The notes: generated by a model not told the origin, from the letters alone. A stretch of 64,000 nucleotides of DNA from Ferdinandcohnia salidurans (GCF_042680725.1 NZ_JBHUEK010000025.1:682001-746000); one strand, 5' to 3'; counted from the first letter of the stretch, positions 1 through 8,513 are shown. Program-made: numbers and translations.

Positions 1-392
1 GTTGTCCCATTTTCAATCTTAAATTTTATATTGGGATACTCCGTATGGAAGATTTCTAAATATGCGAGCAAAAAGTATTTCGATATCGTGTCACCGACAC
101 CTATTCTTAGTTCCCCTTTTGTTAAATTCTTAAATTCCAAAATCATTTCCTCACCAACATTGATGAGATTCATTGCCGAATGAACATATTCATATAAAAG
201 GTTTCCCTCGTCAGTCAAAGTAACCCCTTTAGGTGTACGGTTAAACAGTCTTATATCCAATTCCTTTTCTAGCTGCATCATCGCTTGACTAACTGCAGGC
301 TGTGTCATAAATAGGTCCTTGGCAGCCTTGGAGAAGCTTCCATTCTTAGCAACTACACTAAAAACCTTATATAAATCTAATTTACCTACCAT
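1..392 (-). CDS. LysR-family transcriptional regulator, N-terminal part (runs off the window)
   Basis: The reading frame begins at the ATG at 392 and runs off the left edge, so only about 130 residues are visible. It starts MVGKLDLYKVFSVVAKNGSF and carries the typical LysR winged helix-turn-helix (KAAKDLFMTQPAVSQAMMQL, then LFNRTPKGVTLTDEG). The beginning of the effector-binding domain follows (GELRIGVGDTISKYFL). It is divergent from the CofE-like gene, with about 118 bp between the start codons. LysR regulators commonly control the divergent neighbour, so it may regulate that gene; this is inference. The effector cannot be read from the visible part. Confidence 0.9.
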   Translation of the reverse strand, partial: MVGKLDLYKVFSVVAKNGSFSKAAKDLFMTQPAVSQAMMQLEKELDIRLFNRTPKGVTLTDEGNLLYEYVHSAMNLINVGEEMILEFKNLTKGELRIGVGDTISKYFLLAYLEIFHTEYPNIKFKIENGT

Positions 393-510
393 ATTAATAC
401 TCCTTATACCCATTATTAGATATATTAATTTTACTTATATCACATGATAGATGTATAGTACTAGTAGATAATATTTACATAAAACTTATCAGCATGTAGG
501 AGTGATTGTT

Positions 511-1701
511 TTGGAAAGAGTAGTTGGAACAGTTGTAAGGGGTTTACGTGGCCCAATTATCAATACAGGTGACAGCATCGAGCAAATCGTTGTTGATACT
601 GTATTAACCGCTTCTGAGGTGGAAGGCTTTACGATTCAAGATAAAGATATCATAACGATTACAGAATCTATTGTTGCTCGTGCTCAAGGTAACTATGTGA
701 CAATCGACCATATTGCCAAGGATGTACAATCAAAATTTGGTGATGACACAATCGGTGTTATTTTTCCAATCCTAAGCCGTAACCGTTTTGCAATCAATCT
801 TCGTGGGATTGCAAAAGGCGCGAAGAAAATCGTTCTTATGTTAAGTTATCCATCTGATGAAGTAGGTAATCACCTTGTAGATCTTGATTTACTTGATGAA
901 AAAGGCGTAAATCCTTGGACGGATGTGTTAACAGAGCAACAGTTCCGTGAACTATTTGGACATAATAAACATACTTTTACAGGTGTTGATTACATTGATT
1001 ACTATAAATCGTTGGTCGAAGAATACGGCGTTGAATGTGAAGTCATCTTCTCAAATAACCCAAGAACAATTCTAGACTATACAAAGAGCGTGCTAACTTG
1101 TGACATTCACACAAGATTCCGTACTAAGAAAATTTTAAAGGCAAACGGCGGAGAAAAAATTTATAGCCTTGATAATATTCTTTCAGAATCAATCGATGGC
1201 AGTGGCTATAATGAAAACTATGGTTTACTTGGTTCTAACAAAGCAACAGAGGAAAGCGTGAAGCTCTTCCCTCGTAATTGCCAACCAGTTGTAGATCAGA
1301 TCCAGGAAGTCCTCAAAGAGAAAACTGGTAAAATGGTCGAGGTTATGATTTACGGAGACGGTGCATTTAAAGACCCTGTCGGACAAATTTGGGAGCTTGC
1401 TGACCCAGTTGTTTCACCTGCCTACACAGCAGGCCTTGAAGGTACACCAAATGAGGTTAAATTAAAATACCTTGCTGATAATAACTTTGCAGACTTAAAA
1501 GGTGAAGAACTTAAAAAGGCAATCTCTGAGTTTATTAAAAATAAAGAAGGCGACCTTGTCGGACAAATGGAAGCACAAGGTACAACACCTAGAAGACTAA
1601 CGGACCTGATTGGCTCTCTATCTGATTTAACTTCAGGAAGCGGAGACAAAGGTACCCCGTTCATCTATATCCAAGGTTACTTTGATAACTATACGAAATA
1701 A
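511..1701 (+). CDS. Coenzyme F420-0:L-glutamate ligase (CofE/FbiB)-like protein
   Basis: The 396-residue product resembles the CofE family, which adds gamma-linked glutamates to F420-0 using GTP. Family-like segments include VVRGLRGPII near the N-terminus, DIITITESIVARAQGNYVT, the IFPILSRNRF block and MIYGDGAFKDPVGQIWELAD. The start is best placed at the TTG at 511: AGGAG at 498-502 lies 8 nt upstream, whereas the alternative GTG at 502 overlaps that site. A terminator follows at 1711-1741. Bacillaceae are not known as F420 producers, so the true substrate is uncertain; a related glutamyl-ligation role is inference. The divergent LysR gene is the likely regulator. Confidence 0.75.
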   Translation: MERVVGTVVRGLRGPIINTGDSIEQIVVDTVLTASEVEGFTIQDKDIITITESIVARAQGNYVTIDHIAKDVQSKFGDDTIGVIFPILSRNRFAINLRGIAKGAKKIVLMLSYPSDEVGNHLVDLDLLDEKGVNPWTDVLTEQQFRELFGHNKHTFTGVDYIDYYKSLVEEYGVECEVIFSNNPRTILDYTKSVLTCDIHTRFRTKKILKANGGEKIYSLDNILSESIDGSGYNENYGLLGSNKATEESVKLFPRNCQPVVDQIQEVLKEKTGKMVEVMIYGDGAFKDPVGQIWELADPVVSPAYTAGLEGTPNEVKLKYLADNNFADLKGEELKKAISEFIKNKEGDLVGQMEAQGTTPRRLTDLIGSLSDLTSGSGDKGTPFIYIQGYFDNYTK

Positions 1702-1710
1702 GGAATACCA

Positions 1711-1741
1711 AATCCCCTATAATCACACAGGGGATTTTTTT
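1711..1741 (+). terminator. Intrinsic terminator of the CofE-like gene
   Basis: Stem AATCCCCT / AGGGGATT with a loop of about ten bases, followed by a run of seven T, ten bases after the stop codon. Confidence 0.85.
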
Positions 1742-1799
1742 CTACGTAGACATGTTTCCTTTTTGCAATTTGTGGTATTCTCTTACTAAACAACAATAA

Positions 1800-1870
1800 G
1801 TACCATGGGGACGGTTCTCCTGGTTCGCAAACCCAAGAGAACCGTCCCTGTGGTTCACTGTGGTTCATGG
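1800..1870. repeat. GGGACGGTTCTC palindromic element
   Basis: Perfect inverted repeat GGGACGGTTCTC (1808-1819) / GAGAACCGTCCC (1837-1848), followed by copies of TGGTTC at 1850 and 1861. It sits directly upstream of the MscS gene and makes a spurious N-terminal extension of that frame. Palindromes with GGGAC(A/G)G ends recur in this window (13321-13363, half element near 35729), so this is probably one member of a dispersed REP-like family. No transposase is nearby. Confidence 0.7.
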
Positions 1871-1897
1871 TTTATGATACAAGGAAGGATGATATTT

Positions 1898-2758
1898 TTG
1901 TTTGATTTTCTCGATATTAATTGGGAGGCTCTACTCCTGAATACCGGAATCATCATTTTAAAATTAATCGGTATCTTTATTGCATTTTTCATTGTAAAAA
2001 AGATCGGAAACAAAGTAATTGATCGAACCTTTACAAAATTACAGGATAAACAAAACATTACCTTAGGACGAGCTCATACGCTTCAAAGGCTTATGGAAAA
2101 TATTCTTTCATATGCATTAATCTTTATGTTAGTTGCGTCCATTTTTGGCATTTTCAATATACCTGTTGCAAGTCTGATCGCCGGTGCCGGAATTGTTGGA
2201 CTGGCTGTTGGTTTTGGAGCACAAGGACTCGTAAGCGACGTTGTGACAGGCTTTTTCTTGTTATTAGAAAAGCAAATCGATGTTAACGATTATGTCACCA
2301 TTGGAGCTATTGATGGCGTTGTAGAGGCAGTGGGTTTACGCACCACTCAAATTCGCGGCTTTGATGGAACCTTACATTATATTCCGAATCGTGACATTAC
2401 TAGCGTAAGTAACCATTCCCGCGGAAATATGCGCGCCCTTGTAGATATTGGGATTGCCTATGGGGAAGACATTGATAAAGCGATAACCGTGATGCAAGAG
2501 GTATGTGAGCGAGTGGCTGACGAGAATCCAGTGATTGTTGAAGGACCAAATGTCATTGGGGTTCAAGCACTTGGAGTATCAGATGTTGTTCTCCGTGTAA
2601 TTGCCAAAACAGTAAATGGGGAACATTGGGGTGTTGAGCGTCAGCTTCGAAAAGCGATTAAAGAAGCCTTTGATAAAAACGGAATTGAAATACCATTTCC
2701 TCATCAAGTCACCATTCATAAAAATGACGAAAGTCCGCAAAGAATGGGACAAGCATAA
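1898..2758 (+). CDS. Small-conductance mechanosensitive channel, MscS family
   Basis: About 286 residues in the inner membrane. Several N-terminal hydrophobic helices precede the glycine/alanine-rich pore helix (SLIAGAGIVGLAVGFGAQGLV) and the beta domain (DYVTIGAIDGVVEAVGLRTTQIR, then IPNRDI). MscS channels open on membrane tension and release solutes during hypo-osmotic shock. The open frame extends upstream to an ATG at 1805, but that part is the palindromic repeat. AAGGAAGG at 1881-1888 fits the TTG at 1898 (about 9 nt) and is too close to the ATG at 1889. It appears to be a single-gene unit. Confidence 0.92.
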   Translation: MFDFLDINWEALLLNTGIIILKLIGIFIAFFIVKKIGNKVIDRTFTKLQDKQNITLGRAHTLQRLMENILSYALIFMLVASIFGIFNIPVASLIAGAGIVGLAVGFGAQGLVSDVVTGFFLLLEKQIDVNDYVTIGAIDGVVEAVGLRTTQIRGFDGTLHYIPNRDITSVSNHSRGNMRALVDIGIAYGEDIDKAITVMQEVCERVADENPVIVEGPNVIGVQALGVSDVVLRVIAKTVNGEHWGVERQLRKAIKEAFDKNGIEIPFPHQVTIHKNDESPQRMGQA

Positions 2759-2760
2759 TT

Positions 2761-2880
2761 AGAAAAGCGCAAGGCGCCGCCTATCGGCGACAAGCATAAG
2801 ACGAGCGCTGACAGAAGGCGCTTCTTGCCTTCCGAAGCGATTGGCTTATGACCTCGAGCCGATGGCGCCTGGAGCTAAAC
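2761..2880. repeat. GC-rich imperfect palindrome, about 120 bp (MITE/REP-like)
   Basis: A single long imperfect inverted repeat. AAGGCGCC at 2771 pairs with GGCGCC near 2864, ATCGGC with GCCGAT, and CATAAG with CTTATG, with AGCGC/GCGCT-type inner arms. It is visibly richer in G+C than its AT-rich surroundings and lies just behind the mscS stop codon, between convergent genes. Elements of this type are dispersed in many Bacillus genomes; that this is one of them is recalled from general knowledge, not tested. Confidence 0.7.
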
Positions 2881-2889
2881 ATGATTAAA

Positions 2890-2916
2890 AAGGGGCATCC
2901 AGCTGAGGATGCCCCT
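2890..2916 (-). terminator. Terminator of codBA
   Basis: Stem GGGGCATCC (2892-2900) / GGATGCCCC (2907-2915), followed on the minus strand by TTTTTAAT. It lies eight bases past the codA stop and may also stop rightward transcription from mscS. Confidence 0.85.
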
Positions 2917-2923
2917 TCTCTAT

Positions 2924-4192
2924 TCATCGATTAAAATTAACTGTTTCTGTTTGATCCAATGTAATCATTGTTTCACTTGGCTTTGTTTCTGCAATGATTT
3001 TTCCATTTCTAAATGAGTAGCGAACTTTCGCTTGCTTTCGGATTGTTTCATATTCATTTTCTGCTGACATGACAACGAAGTTCGCCGGCTTTCCTTCTTC
3101 AATTCCGTAGCGATCTTCAATGTGCAGTGTCTTAGCACTGTTTGTTGTAATCAAATCAATGGAATTCACAATTTGCTCATAGCCCATCAATTGTGAAGCG
3201 TGGATTCCCATATGAAGAACCTGTAGCATATTGCCCGTTCCTAGTGGATACCATGGGTCAAAAATATCATCATGGCCAAAGCTTACATTTAGTCCCGCTT
3301 CTAGTAATTCTTTAACACGAGTAAGACCTCTACGTTTTGGATACGTATCAAATCGACCTTGCAGGTGAATATTTACGAGTGGATTTGACACAAAATTAAT
3401 ATTTGAAAGCTTTAGTAAACGGAAAAGCTTATACGTATACGCATCATTGTATGAACCCATCGCTGTAGTATGGCTTGCTGTTGTACGAGTACCTAGTCCG
3501 CGCTCATAGGCTTCCTTTGCCACAACCTCAACAAATCTTGATTGTTCATCATCAATTTCGTCACAATGAATATCAACTAATCGATCATATTTTTCAGCTA
3601 AATCAAAAGCAATTTTCATTGAATCAACACCATATTCACGGGTGAATTCAAAGTGAGGAATACCGCCAACGACATCCGCACCCATTTTCATTGCTTCTTC
3701 AAGCAATTCTACTCCATTTGGGTAAGATAAAATTCCTTCCTGAGGAAAAGCTACCAGTTGAATATCTACGTAATCCTTCAATTCCTCTTTTACCTCAAGC
3801 ATTGCTTTTAACGCTGTTAGACTTGGGTCTGTAACATCAACATGCGTACGAACATGCCCTATCCCTTGAGCAATTTGCCATTTTAGTGCTGTTTTCGAAC
3901 GTGTTTTTACATCCTCATGGGTTAAGGATTCCTTACGCTGTGACCAGCGCTGAATCCCTTCAAATAAAGTACCACTTTGATTCCACTCAGGTTCGCCAGC
4001 CGTTAAAGTTGTATCTAAATGGATATGTGGCTCAATGAAAGGTGGCAATACGAGTGAGCCATCTACATCGATTACTTCCTCATTTGCCTCTACTTCGCCT
4101 AGTTCTTGCGTGATTTTTTCAAACTGACCTTCTTTGATCACGAGATGCCAGAGACCTTCTTTTCCTCGTAAGGTTGCATTTTTAATAATCAA
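2924..4192 (-). CDS. codA: Cytosine deaminase
   Basis: 422 residues, close to the length of E. coli CodA. The amidohydrolase metal site is visible: HIHLD near residue 57, then VDIHCDE, ASHTT and GHDDIFDPWYPLGTGNM, the last being characteristic of CodA. It converts cytosine to uracil plus ammonia in pyrimidine salvage. The start is a TTG with AAAGGTG seven bases upstream. The codB stop lies 11 bases inside the codA start region, which implies translational coupling. Both genes sit behind a PyrR-type attenuator. Confidence 0.93.
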   Translation of the reverse strand: MIIKNATLRGKEGLWHLVIKEGQFEKITQELGEVEANEEVIDVDGSLVLPPFIEPHIHLDTTLTAGEPEWNQSGTLFEGIQRWSQRKESLTHEDVKTRSKTALKWQIAQGIGHVRTHVDVTDPSLTALKAMLEVKEELKDYVDIQLVAFPQEGILSYPNGVELLEEAMKMGADVVGGIPHFEFTREYGVDSMKIAFDLAEKYDRLVDIHCDEIDDEQSRFVEVVAKEAYERGLGTRTTASHTTAMGSYNDAYTYKLFRLLKLSNINFVSNPLVNIHLQGRFDTYPKRRGLTRVKELLEAGLNVSFGHDDIFDPWYPLGTGNMLQVLHMGIHASQLMGYEQIVNSIDLITTNSAKTLHIEDRYGIEEGKPANFVVMSAENEYETIRKQAKVRYSFRNGKIIAETKPSETMITLDQTETVNFNR

Positions 4193-5441
4193 CTGAAATC
4201 ACCTTTGCTTCTTTTATTTTTTTTACTTCCGCTACTTTCATGAATACGAAGTAAATTACTGCTGTTCCTAGTAGTGCATTTAGCGGTGTAATCCCAGGTG
4301 CTACTTGTGCAAAGGCTACACCTACGCCCCACGCCGCAATTGAAACCCAGTTTACTGATTTAAAAGTCATTTCTTCAAAAGCTTTATATTCTCTGCGCTT
4401 TACAAAGAAGTAGTCTGTAATGATGATGGCACCGATTGAAGGAATCGCAGCACCAAGGAGAGTTAAGAATCCTACAAAGTTGTTGTACATCCACATTGCT
4501 AGTATAGTTCCAACTAGTCCATTTACTACTACGAATACTTTTTTAGGAATCTTCGTAATGTTTGCAAATCCTAACCCTGAAGCATACAGCGCATTGTCAT
4601 TAGTTGTCCAAATATTTAACCCGAGAACAATAATAGCTGGAATCATTAACCCCTGTAGAAACATTACTTCAGAAATATCTGCTAAGCCATAAGACATCGA
4701 TCCGATTGCTCCGAAGAAGAACATTAAAGAGTTTCCTAAGAAAAAGGCAATCACTGTTGCAATTACTGCTGAGCGTGATGTTTTGGCAAAACGTGCAAAA
4801 TCTGGTGTTAACGTTCCTGCGCTAATAAATGACCCGATACAAATCGTAAGTGCTGCTGAAAGTGTGATGGATACGGTTGGTTTGTACTCCATTAGAGCCG
4901 CTACTCCACCTAAGGACTCGGTTGCCTCAACTGCTGAGTAGCTACCAAGAATCGCAATTGCTGGTACTGCTACAAATCCTAAAATAACCAGTGCTTTCAT
5001 TCCAAAAATTGAAGTTGCTGTCATTGCAAGCCCAAAGATGAATATTAAGGCGTACACATTCCAGTGCATTGCATTTGCAACTGGAACTGCGAACATCGCT
5101 ACACCTACTCCGAACCAACCAACTTGGGTAAATCCTAGTAAAAAGGATGGTAGATACGATCCCTTATCACCAAATGCATACTTTGCCAAAAGGTGTGTCG
5201 ATAATCCTGTCTTCGATGCGATATAAGCTAGGGTCCCTGTAAAGATTCCTAGAGCCAGATTCCCTGCTAACACGATTATAATAAACTCTGAAAAGGTTAA
5301 GCCCATCCCAATTTCCCCACCAGCTAGCATACTTGCTGAGAAAAACGTTAGGCCTAGCATTACGGATAATGTCTTCCAAAAACCGTTTCGATTAGATTGT
5401 GGAACTGCTTGCCATGAGAACTCTGAATCCATTTTTTTCAT
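4182..5441 (-). CDS. codB: Cytosine permease (NCS1 family)
   Basis: 419 residues from the ATG at 5441, the same length as E. coli CodB, with about twelve hydrophobic segments. It imports cytosine for the deaminase encoded by the overlapping next gene. AGGAGG lies just upstream of this ATG. The open frame extends a further 27 codons, but those codons translate the attenuator terminator and are not protein. Regulation is expected at the leader by UMP/UTP-bound PyrR. Confidence 0.92.
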   Translation of the reverse strand: MKKMDSEFSWQAVPQSNRNGFWKTLSVMLGLTFFSASMLAGGEIGMGLTFSEFIIIVLAGNLALGIFTGTLAYIASKTGLSTHLLAKYAFGDKGSYLPSFLLGFTQVGWFGVGVAMFAVPVANAMHWNVYALIFIFGLAMTATSIFGMKALVILGFVAVPAIAILGSYSAVEATESLGGVAALMEYKPTVSITLSAALTICIGSFISAGTLTPDFARFAKTSRSAVIATVIAFFLGNSLMFFFGAIGSMSYGLADISEVMFLQGLMIPAIIVLGLNIWTTNDNALYASGLGFANITKIPKKVFVVVNGLVGTILAMWMYNNFVGFLTLLGAAIPSIGAIIITDYFFVKRREYKAFEEMTFKSVNWVSIAAWGVGVAFAQVAPGITPLNALLGTAVIYFVFMKVAEVKKIKEAKVISVDY

Positions 5442-5487
5442 AAATGATTCCTCCTGTATGATCATTTCTGATACCAGAAGCAAGCAG

Positions 5488-5630
5488 AAAAAAAAGAGGC
5501 TAATTACCAGGTATCCTGACAATTAGCCTCTTCATCTATTAAAAGAGCACAGGGAAAGTTTATACACGTATCCCCACGTCTTTTAATAAAATCCCGCCGT
5601 CCTTGTCAGCCTCTCTGGACTGAATTAAAG
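5488..5630 (-). promoter_or_regulatory. PyrR-binding attenuator leader of codBA
   Basis: The leader RNA on the minus strand contains AGTCCAGAGAGGCT (5621-5608), which fits the PyrR-binding consensus ARUCCNGNGAGGYU, followed by GACAAGGAC that can close the binding-loop stem. Downstream, ATTAAAAGA / TCTTTTAAT can form an alternative antiterminator-type pairing. GAGGCTAATT (5530-5521 read leftward) / AATTAGCCTC with eight U is a strong terminator ending at 5488. Established knowledge: PyrR with UMP stabilises the binding loop and favours termination. Inference: cytosine salvage is turned off when pyrimidines are plentiful. Confidence 0.85.
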
Positions 5631-5734
5631 GTACCAGTTATTAAATTAATGTTATTATTGCACAAAAATCTCCATATCGTCAACAACTATATTTAAAATG
5701 TTAGACTAGAATACTATTTCCCCGAAAATATAAA

Positions 5735-5761
5735 AGCCCATCACCAGTAGGGTGATGAGCA
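5735..5761 (-). terminator. Terminator of the SDR gene
   Basis: Inverted repeat GCCCATCACC / GGTGATGAGC (5736-5760), with a T-rich tract on the minus-strand 3' side. Confidence 0.75.
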
Positions 5762-5767
5762 ATTTTA

Positions 5768-6505
5768 TTATTGAGCTGTATAGCCACCATCAACGATTAA
5801 GCTATTTCCTGTCATGAATGTAGAATCATCACTAGCAAGGAATAATACAGCTTTAGCCATTTCTTCAGCTTGTCCAAGGCGTTTCATTGGAGTCATGCCA
5901 CGTAATACTTCTTTGCTTTCTACAGGAATAATAGGAGTATCAATGAAACCTGGGCAAAGAGCATTTACACGAATATTTTGTTCAGCATATTCAAGTGCTA
6001 ATGAGCGAGTTAAGTTCACTACGCCGCCTTTTGCTGCGTTATAGGCTGCTGAACCTGGTGATCCCACCCAGCCATACATAGATGCAGTGTTTACGATTAC
6101 TCCACCATCCGCTTTTAAGAATTCACGGATCGCTTCACGTGCTACTAAGAAAACACCATCTAAGTCAACATTAACCGTATTTCTCCACTCAGAATATTCT
6201 AATTCATGTGATGGTTGAACTCGTCCAATACCAGCATTATTGAAAACAATATCCACTTTACCGAATGCTTCAATTGTTTGTTTATAGATATTTGCCACTT
6301 CTTCTTCACTTGTAATGTTTGCTTTTACAAATAAAGCTTCTGCGTTTAGCGCTTTCAATTCTTCCTCAAAAGCTTTTCCTTTTTCTTCATTTAAATCAAC
6401 AAGAACAACCTTTGCCCCTTCTTCAACAAATAAACGAGCTGTTGCTGCTCCAATTCCTGAAGCTCCCCCAGTAATGATAGCCACTTTACCTTGTAATTTT
6501 CCCAT
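5768..6505 (-). CDS. Short-chain dehydrogenase/reductase (SDR)
   Basis: 245 residues, a classical SDR. The cofactor-binding TGGASGIG is at residues 12-19, an acidic residue after the second strand (VDLNEE) is ambiguous for NAD preference, NNAG is near residue 90, and the catalytic YNAAK is near residue 155. A substrate cannot be named. GGGGGA precedes the ATG. The gene is divergent from a TetR-family regulator, with palindromes in the shared 197-bp intergenic region, so it is probably that regulator's target. Confidence 0.9.
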   Translation of the reverse strand: MGKLQGKVAIITGGASGIGAATARLFVEEGAKVVLVDLNEEKGKAFEEELKALNAEALFVKANITSEEEVANIYKQTIEAFGKVDIVFNNAGIGRVQPSHELEYSEWRNTVNVDLDGVFLVAREAIREFLKADGGVIVNTASMYGWVGSPGSAAYNAAKGGVVNLTRSLALEYAEQNIRVNALCPGFIDTPIIPVESKEVLRGMTPMKRLGQAEEMAKAVLFLASDDSTFMTGNSLIVDGGYTAQ

Positions 6506-6553
6506 TATAAAGTCCCCCTTATTGTATAATATGGAGAGTGTTACCCTATAGTA

Positions 6554-6687
6554 GAGTAATATTTACTCCAAAAGGCTTTGTCACCATTTGGTCACAATTC
6601 TATTTTACTATCTTGACTAGACTTAACAATCATCAAAGAAATTCAAAATGTCTAAATAATAGACATTTCCAATAAAACTGTCTATTT
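6554..6687. promoter_or_regulatory. Divergent SDR/TetR promoter region with two palindromes
   Basis: Perfect palindrome AAATGTCTA-N5-TAGACATTT at 6646-6668, plus a further half-like CTGTCTATTTT near 6679, 35 bp before the TetR start codon. A second palindrome GAGTAA-TAT-TTACTC at 6554-6568 lies 49 bp before the SDR start. The first fits a TetR autoregulatory operator; the second could be the operator on the SDR side. Assignment to the adjacent regulator is inference. Confidence 0.55.
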
Positions 6688-6702
6688 TGCGGAGGTTTTT
6701 TT

Positions 6703-7305
6703 ATGAATGATGAATTGGATCTCATATCTAAACGACGAAATCGAACCCAAGAACACTTAAAGCATGCCCTTATTGACCTTATCAAAGAAAAAGGATATCA
6801 TACCGTTTCTGTAAAAGACATTGTAGATAAGGCTTCCTATAATCGCAGCACCTTCTACGTTCACTACCATGACAAAATTGATTTAGCTGAAGACTTGCTA
6901 GATTCCATGATGGTAGGATTATGGAACTCGGTTGGAAAACACCATCTTCCTGGACAAAAGGTGTATACATCTAAGATTGGCAAGCCTTCTTTTAATATCG
7001 TTTCCTATATTGATGAGCATCGAGATTTTTTTGAACTTATTAAATATGACGACACTCTACCAGGGCTACATACAAGTTTCCCTCAAACCATTTTAAAAAT
7101 TTATCAAGAAAAATTTTTATTTGAAACGATCAACAATATTCCGGTCAACATGGACTATTTTAAACGCTATACAGCCTATGGCTTTTACGGACTCATCCAA
7201 AATTGGATTACTAGCGGATTCAAAGAATCCCAAGAGGAATTTATTGAGGAAGTCATTGAATTAACAAAAACGCATATCTATTCGTTTAAATACACAGGAA
7301 ACTAA
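6703..7305 (+). CDS. TetR/AcrR-family transcriptional regulator
   Basis: 200 residues. The N-terminal TetR helix-turn-helix is clear (TQEHLKHALIDLIKEKGYHT, then VKDIVDKASYNRSTFYVHY at about residues 30-60). The C-terminal ligand domain is of the type seen in Bacillus YxaF/DhaS-like regulators (SFNIVSYIDEHRDFFELI; final segment with GFYGLIQNWITSGF). GGAGG lies upstream of the ATG. It probably represses itself and the divergent SDR gene through the palindromes between them. Confidence 0.9.
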   Translation: MNDELDLISKRRNRTQEHLKHALIDLIKEKGYHTVSVKDIVDKASYNRSTFYVHYHDKIDLAEDLLDSMMVGLWNSVGKHHLPGQKVYTSKIGKPSFNIVSYIDEHRDFFELIKYDDTLPGLHTSFPQTILKIYQEKFLFETINNIPVNMDYFKRYTAYGFYGLIQNWITSGFKESQEEFIEEVIELTKTHIYSFKYTGN

Positions 7306-7338
7306 AAAAATCTGGACTATTTTTAAGTCCAGATTTTT
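7306..7338. terminator. Bidirectional terminator between tetR-type gene and TSUP gene
   Basis: AAATCTGGACT (7308-7318) / AGTCCAGATTT (7326-7336), with T/A runs on both sides, serving two convergent genes. Confidence 0.85.
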
Positions 7339-7340
7339 AT

Positions 7341-8075
7341 TTAAAGCACATTCTCAGTAACAATTTGAAAAATAAGAAGTACCGTTACAACCCTTAAAAT
7401 CGGCTTTACATACTGGGGCTTTATTTTCTGCGCAATACGCACCCCAATTTGTGCTCCTGTAAAAGAACCTAGTAACAAAGCAATGGCAACTGGCCAAATA
7501 AGCTTACCTGTCGCAATATAGGTCACCGCAGCCCCAAAGCAACTAGAAAACGTAGCAAGGCGCACTAATCCAACCGCACGAATGTATGCAATATTTAAAT
7601 GATTATATAGATAAAGCATTAAAGTCCCCTGACCAGGTCCAAATAGCCCATCATAAATGCCAATACTATATAGCCCAGGTACACTAATTTTATTGAACTT
7701 CAAAGGCTCATTTCCGGTAAAATCTCCTTTTCCCACAAAAGAAACAATAAAAGCGAAAAGTAGCAGGACAATTGCCACAATATACATGTTTTCAGCTGAT
7801 ATCCGTGAAGCAATAAGGCCCCCGCTTATCCCACCAGAAAGACTAACCGGTATAATCCAAATCGATTCTTTTAAAGAGAGCTCCTTTTTCCGTAGCAAGT
7901 AGAAAAAACTCGAGAACGAACTAATTGTATTTGAAACCTTATTTGCTCCAATTGCCGAATGAACAGGAACACCCAAAAGCAACATCGACGGCAAACTAAT
8001 TAACCCCCCACCACCAGCAAGCGTCCCCAAAGTCGTTGCACAAATCCCAATGAAAAACAGAATAATATACTCCAT
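7341..8075 (-). CDS. TSUP family (TauE/SafE-like) membrane transporter
   Basis: 244 residues with about seven to eight hydrophobic segments. The TSUP hallmark N-terminal repeat (GGGGLISLPSMLLLG) is present, and a second one starts near GPGQGTLMLYLY. Family members export or import sulfite, sulfonates or other small organosulfur anions; the substrate here is unknown. AGGGGTGG precedes the ATG. It is a single-gene unit. Confidence 0.88.
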   Translation of the reverse strand: MEYIILFFIGICATTLGTLAGGGGLISLPSMLLLGVPVHSAIGANKVSNTISSFSSFFYLLRKKELSLKESIWIIPVSLSGGISGGLIASRISAENMYIVAIVLLLFAFIVSFVGKGDFTGNEPLKFNKISVPGLYSIGIYDGLFGPGQGTLMLYLYNHLNIAYIRAVGLVRLATFSSCFGAAVTYIATGKLIWPVAIALLLGSFTGAQIGVRIAQKIKPQYVKPILRVVTVLLIFQIVTENVL

Positions 8076-8513
8076 TTTTTACCACCCCTTGTACCTTAAG
8101 TATAGTAGTAAAAGAGTGATTAGGAAATTTAATCTTTATTATAGAAATAGATAAGTATTTCCTATGGTACAAATGTTACCCTTCTCATTTAGTCTCCGTA
8201 ACGATTGCCGAAATCCGAAATTTTATAAATCCAAATTAGTATATAAATCAAACCAATCTATATAATACGCACATTCACTAGCATTTCGGATGTATGGTTC
8301 GGTATTTAGGGCTAATTCTAAGACAGACCCGGATTATGTAACCTAGACATGTTGTAAATAGGTTTTATCACGGAATATGCTGTTTTATCGCATTTGCAAC
8401 CTTGTAAACATCATTGTTACAATTATAATTGGTTAAGCAGACTGTACGTTCTTATTTAATTTATCAAGAAATGTAAATGTGAAAACATTCACATAAAAAA
8501 GGGAGTTGATAAA
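8076..8513 (+). promoter_or_regulatory. 438-bp intergenic region with the NCS1 permease promoter
   Basis: A sigma-A promoter is visible: TTGTAA (8402-8407), 16-bp spacer, TATAAT (8424-8429). A palindrome TTGTAA-N9-TTACAA (8402-8422) covers the -35 and spacer, so it is a candidate operator. GGGAG at 8502-8506 is the ribosome binding site. No open frame was recognised in 8090-8390. Confidence 0.55.

Noticed and set aside
1805..1897. N-terminal extension of the MscS protein
   Set aside because: The sequence is the palindromic repeat element; a ribosome site is found only before the TTG at 1898.
5442..5522. 27-codon N-terminal extension of CodB
   Set aside because: The codons cover the leader terminator; the AGGAGG-preceded ATG at 5441 gives the family length.
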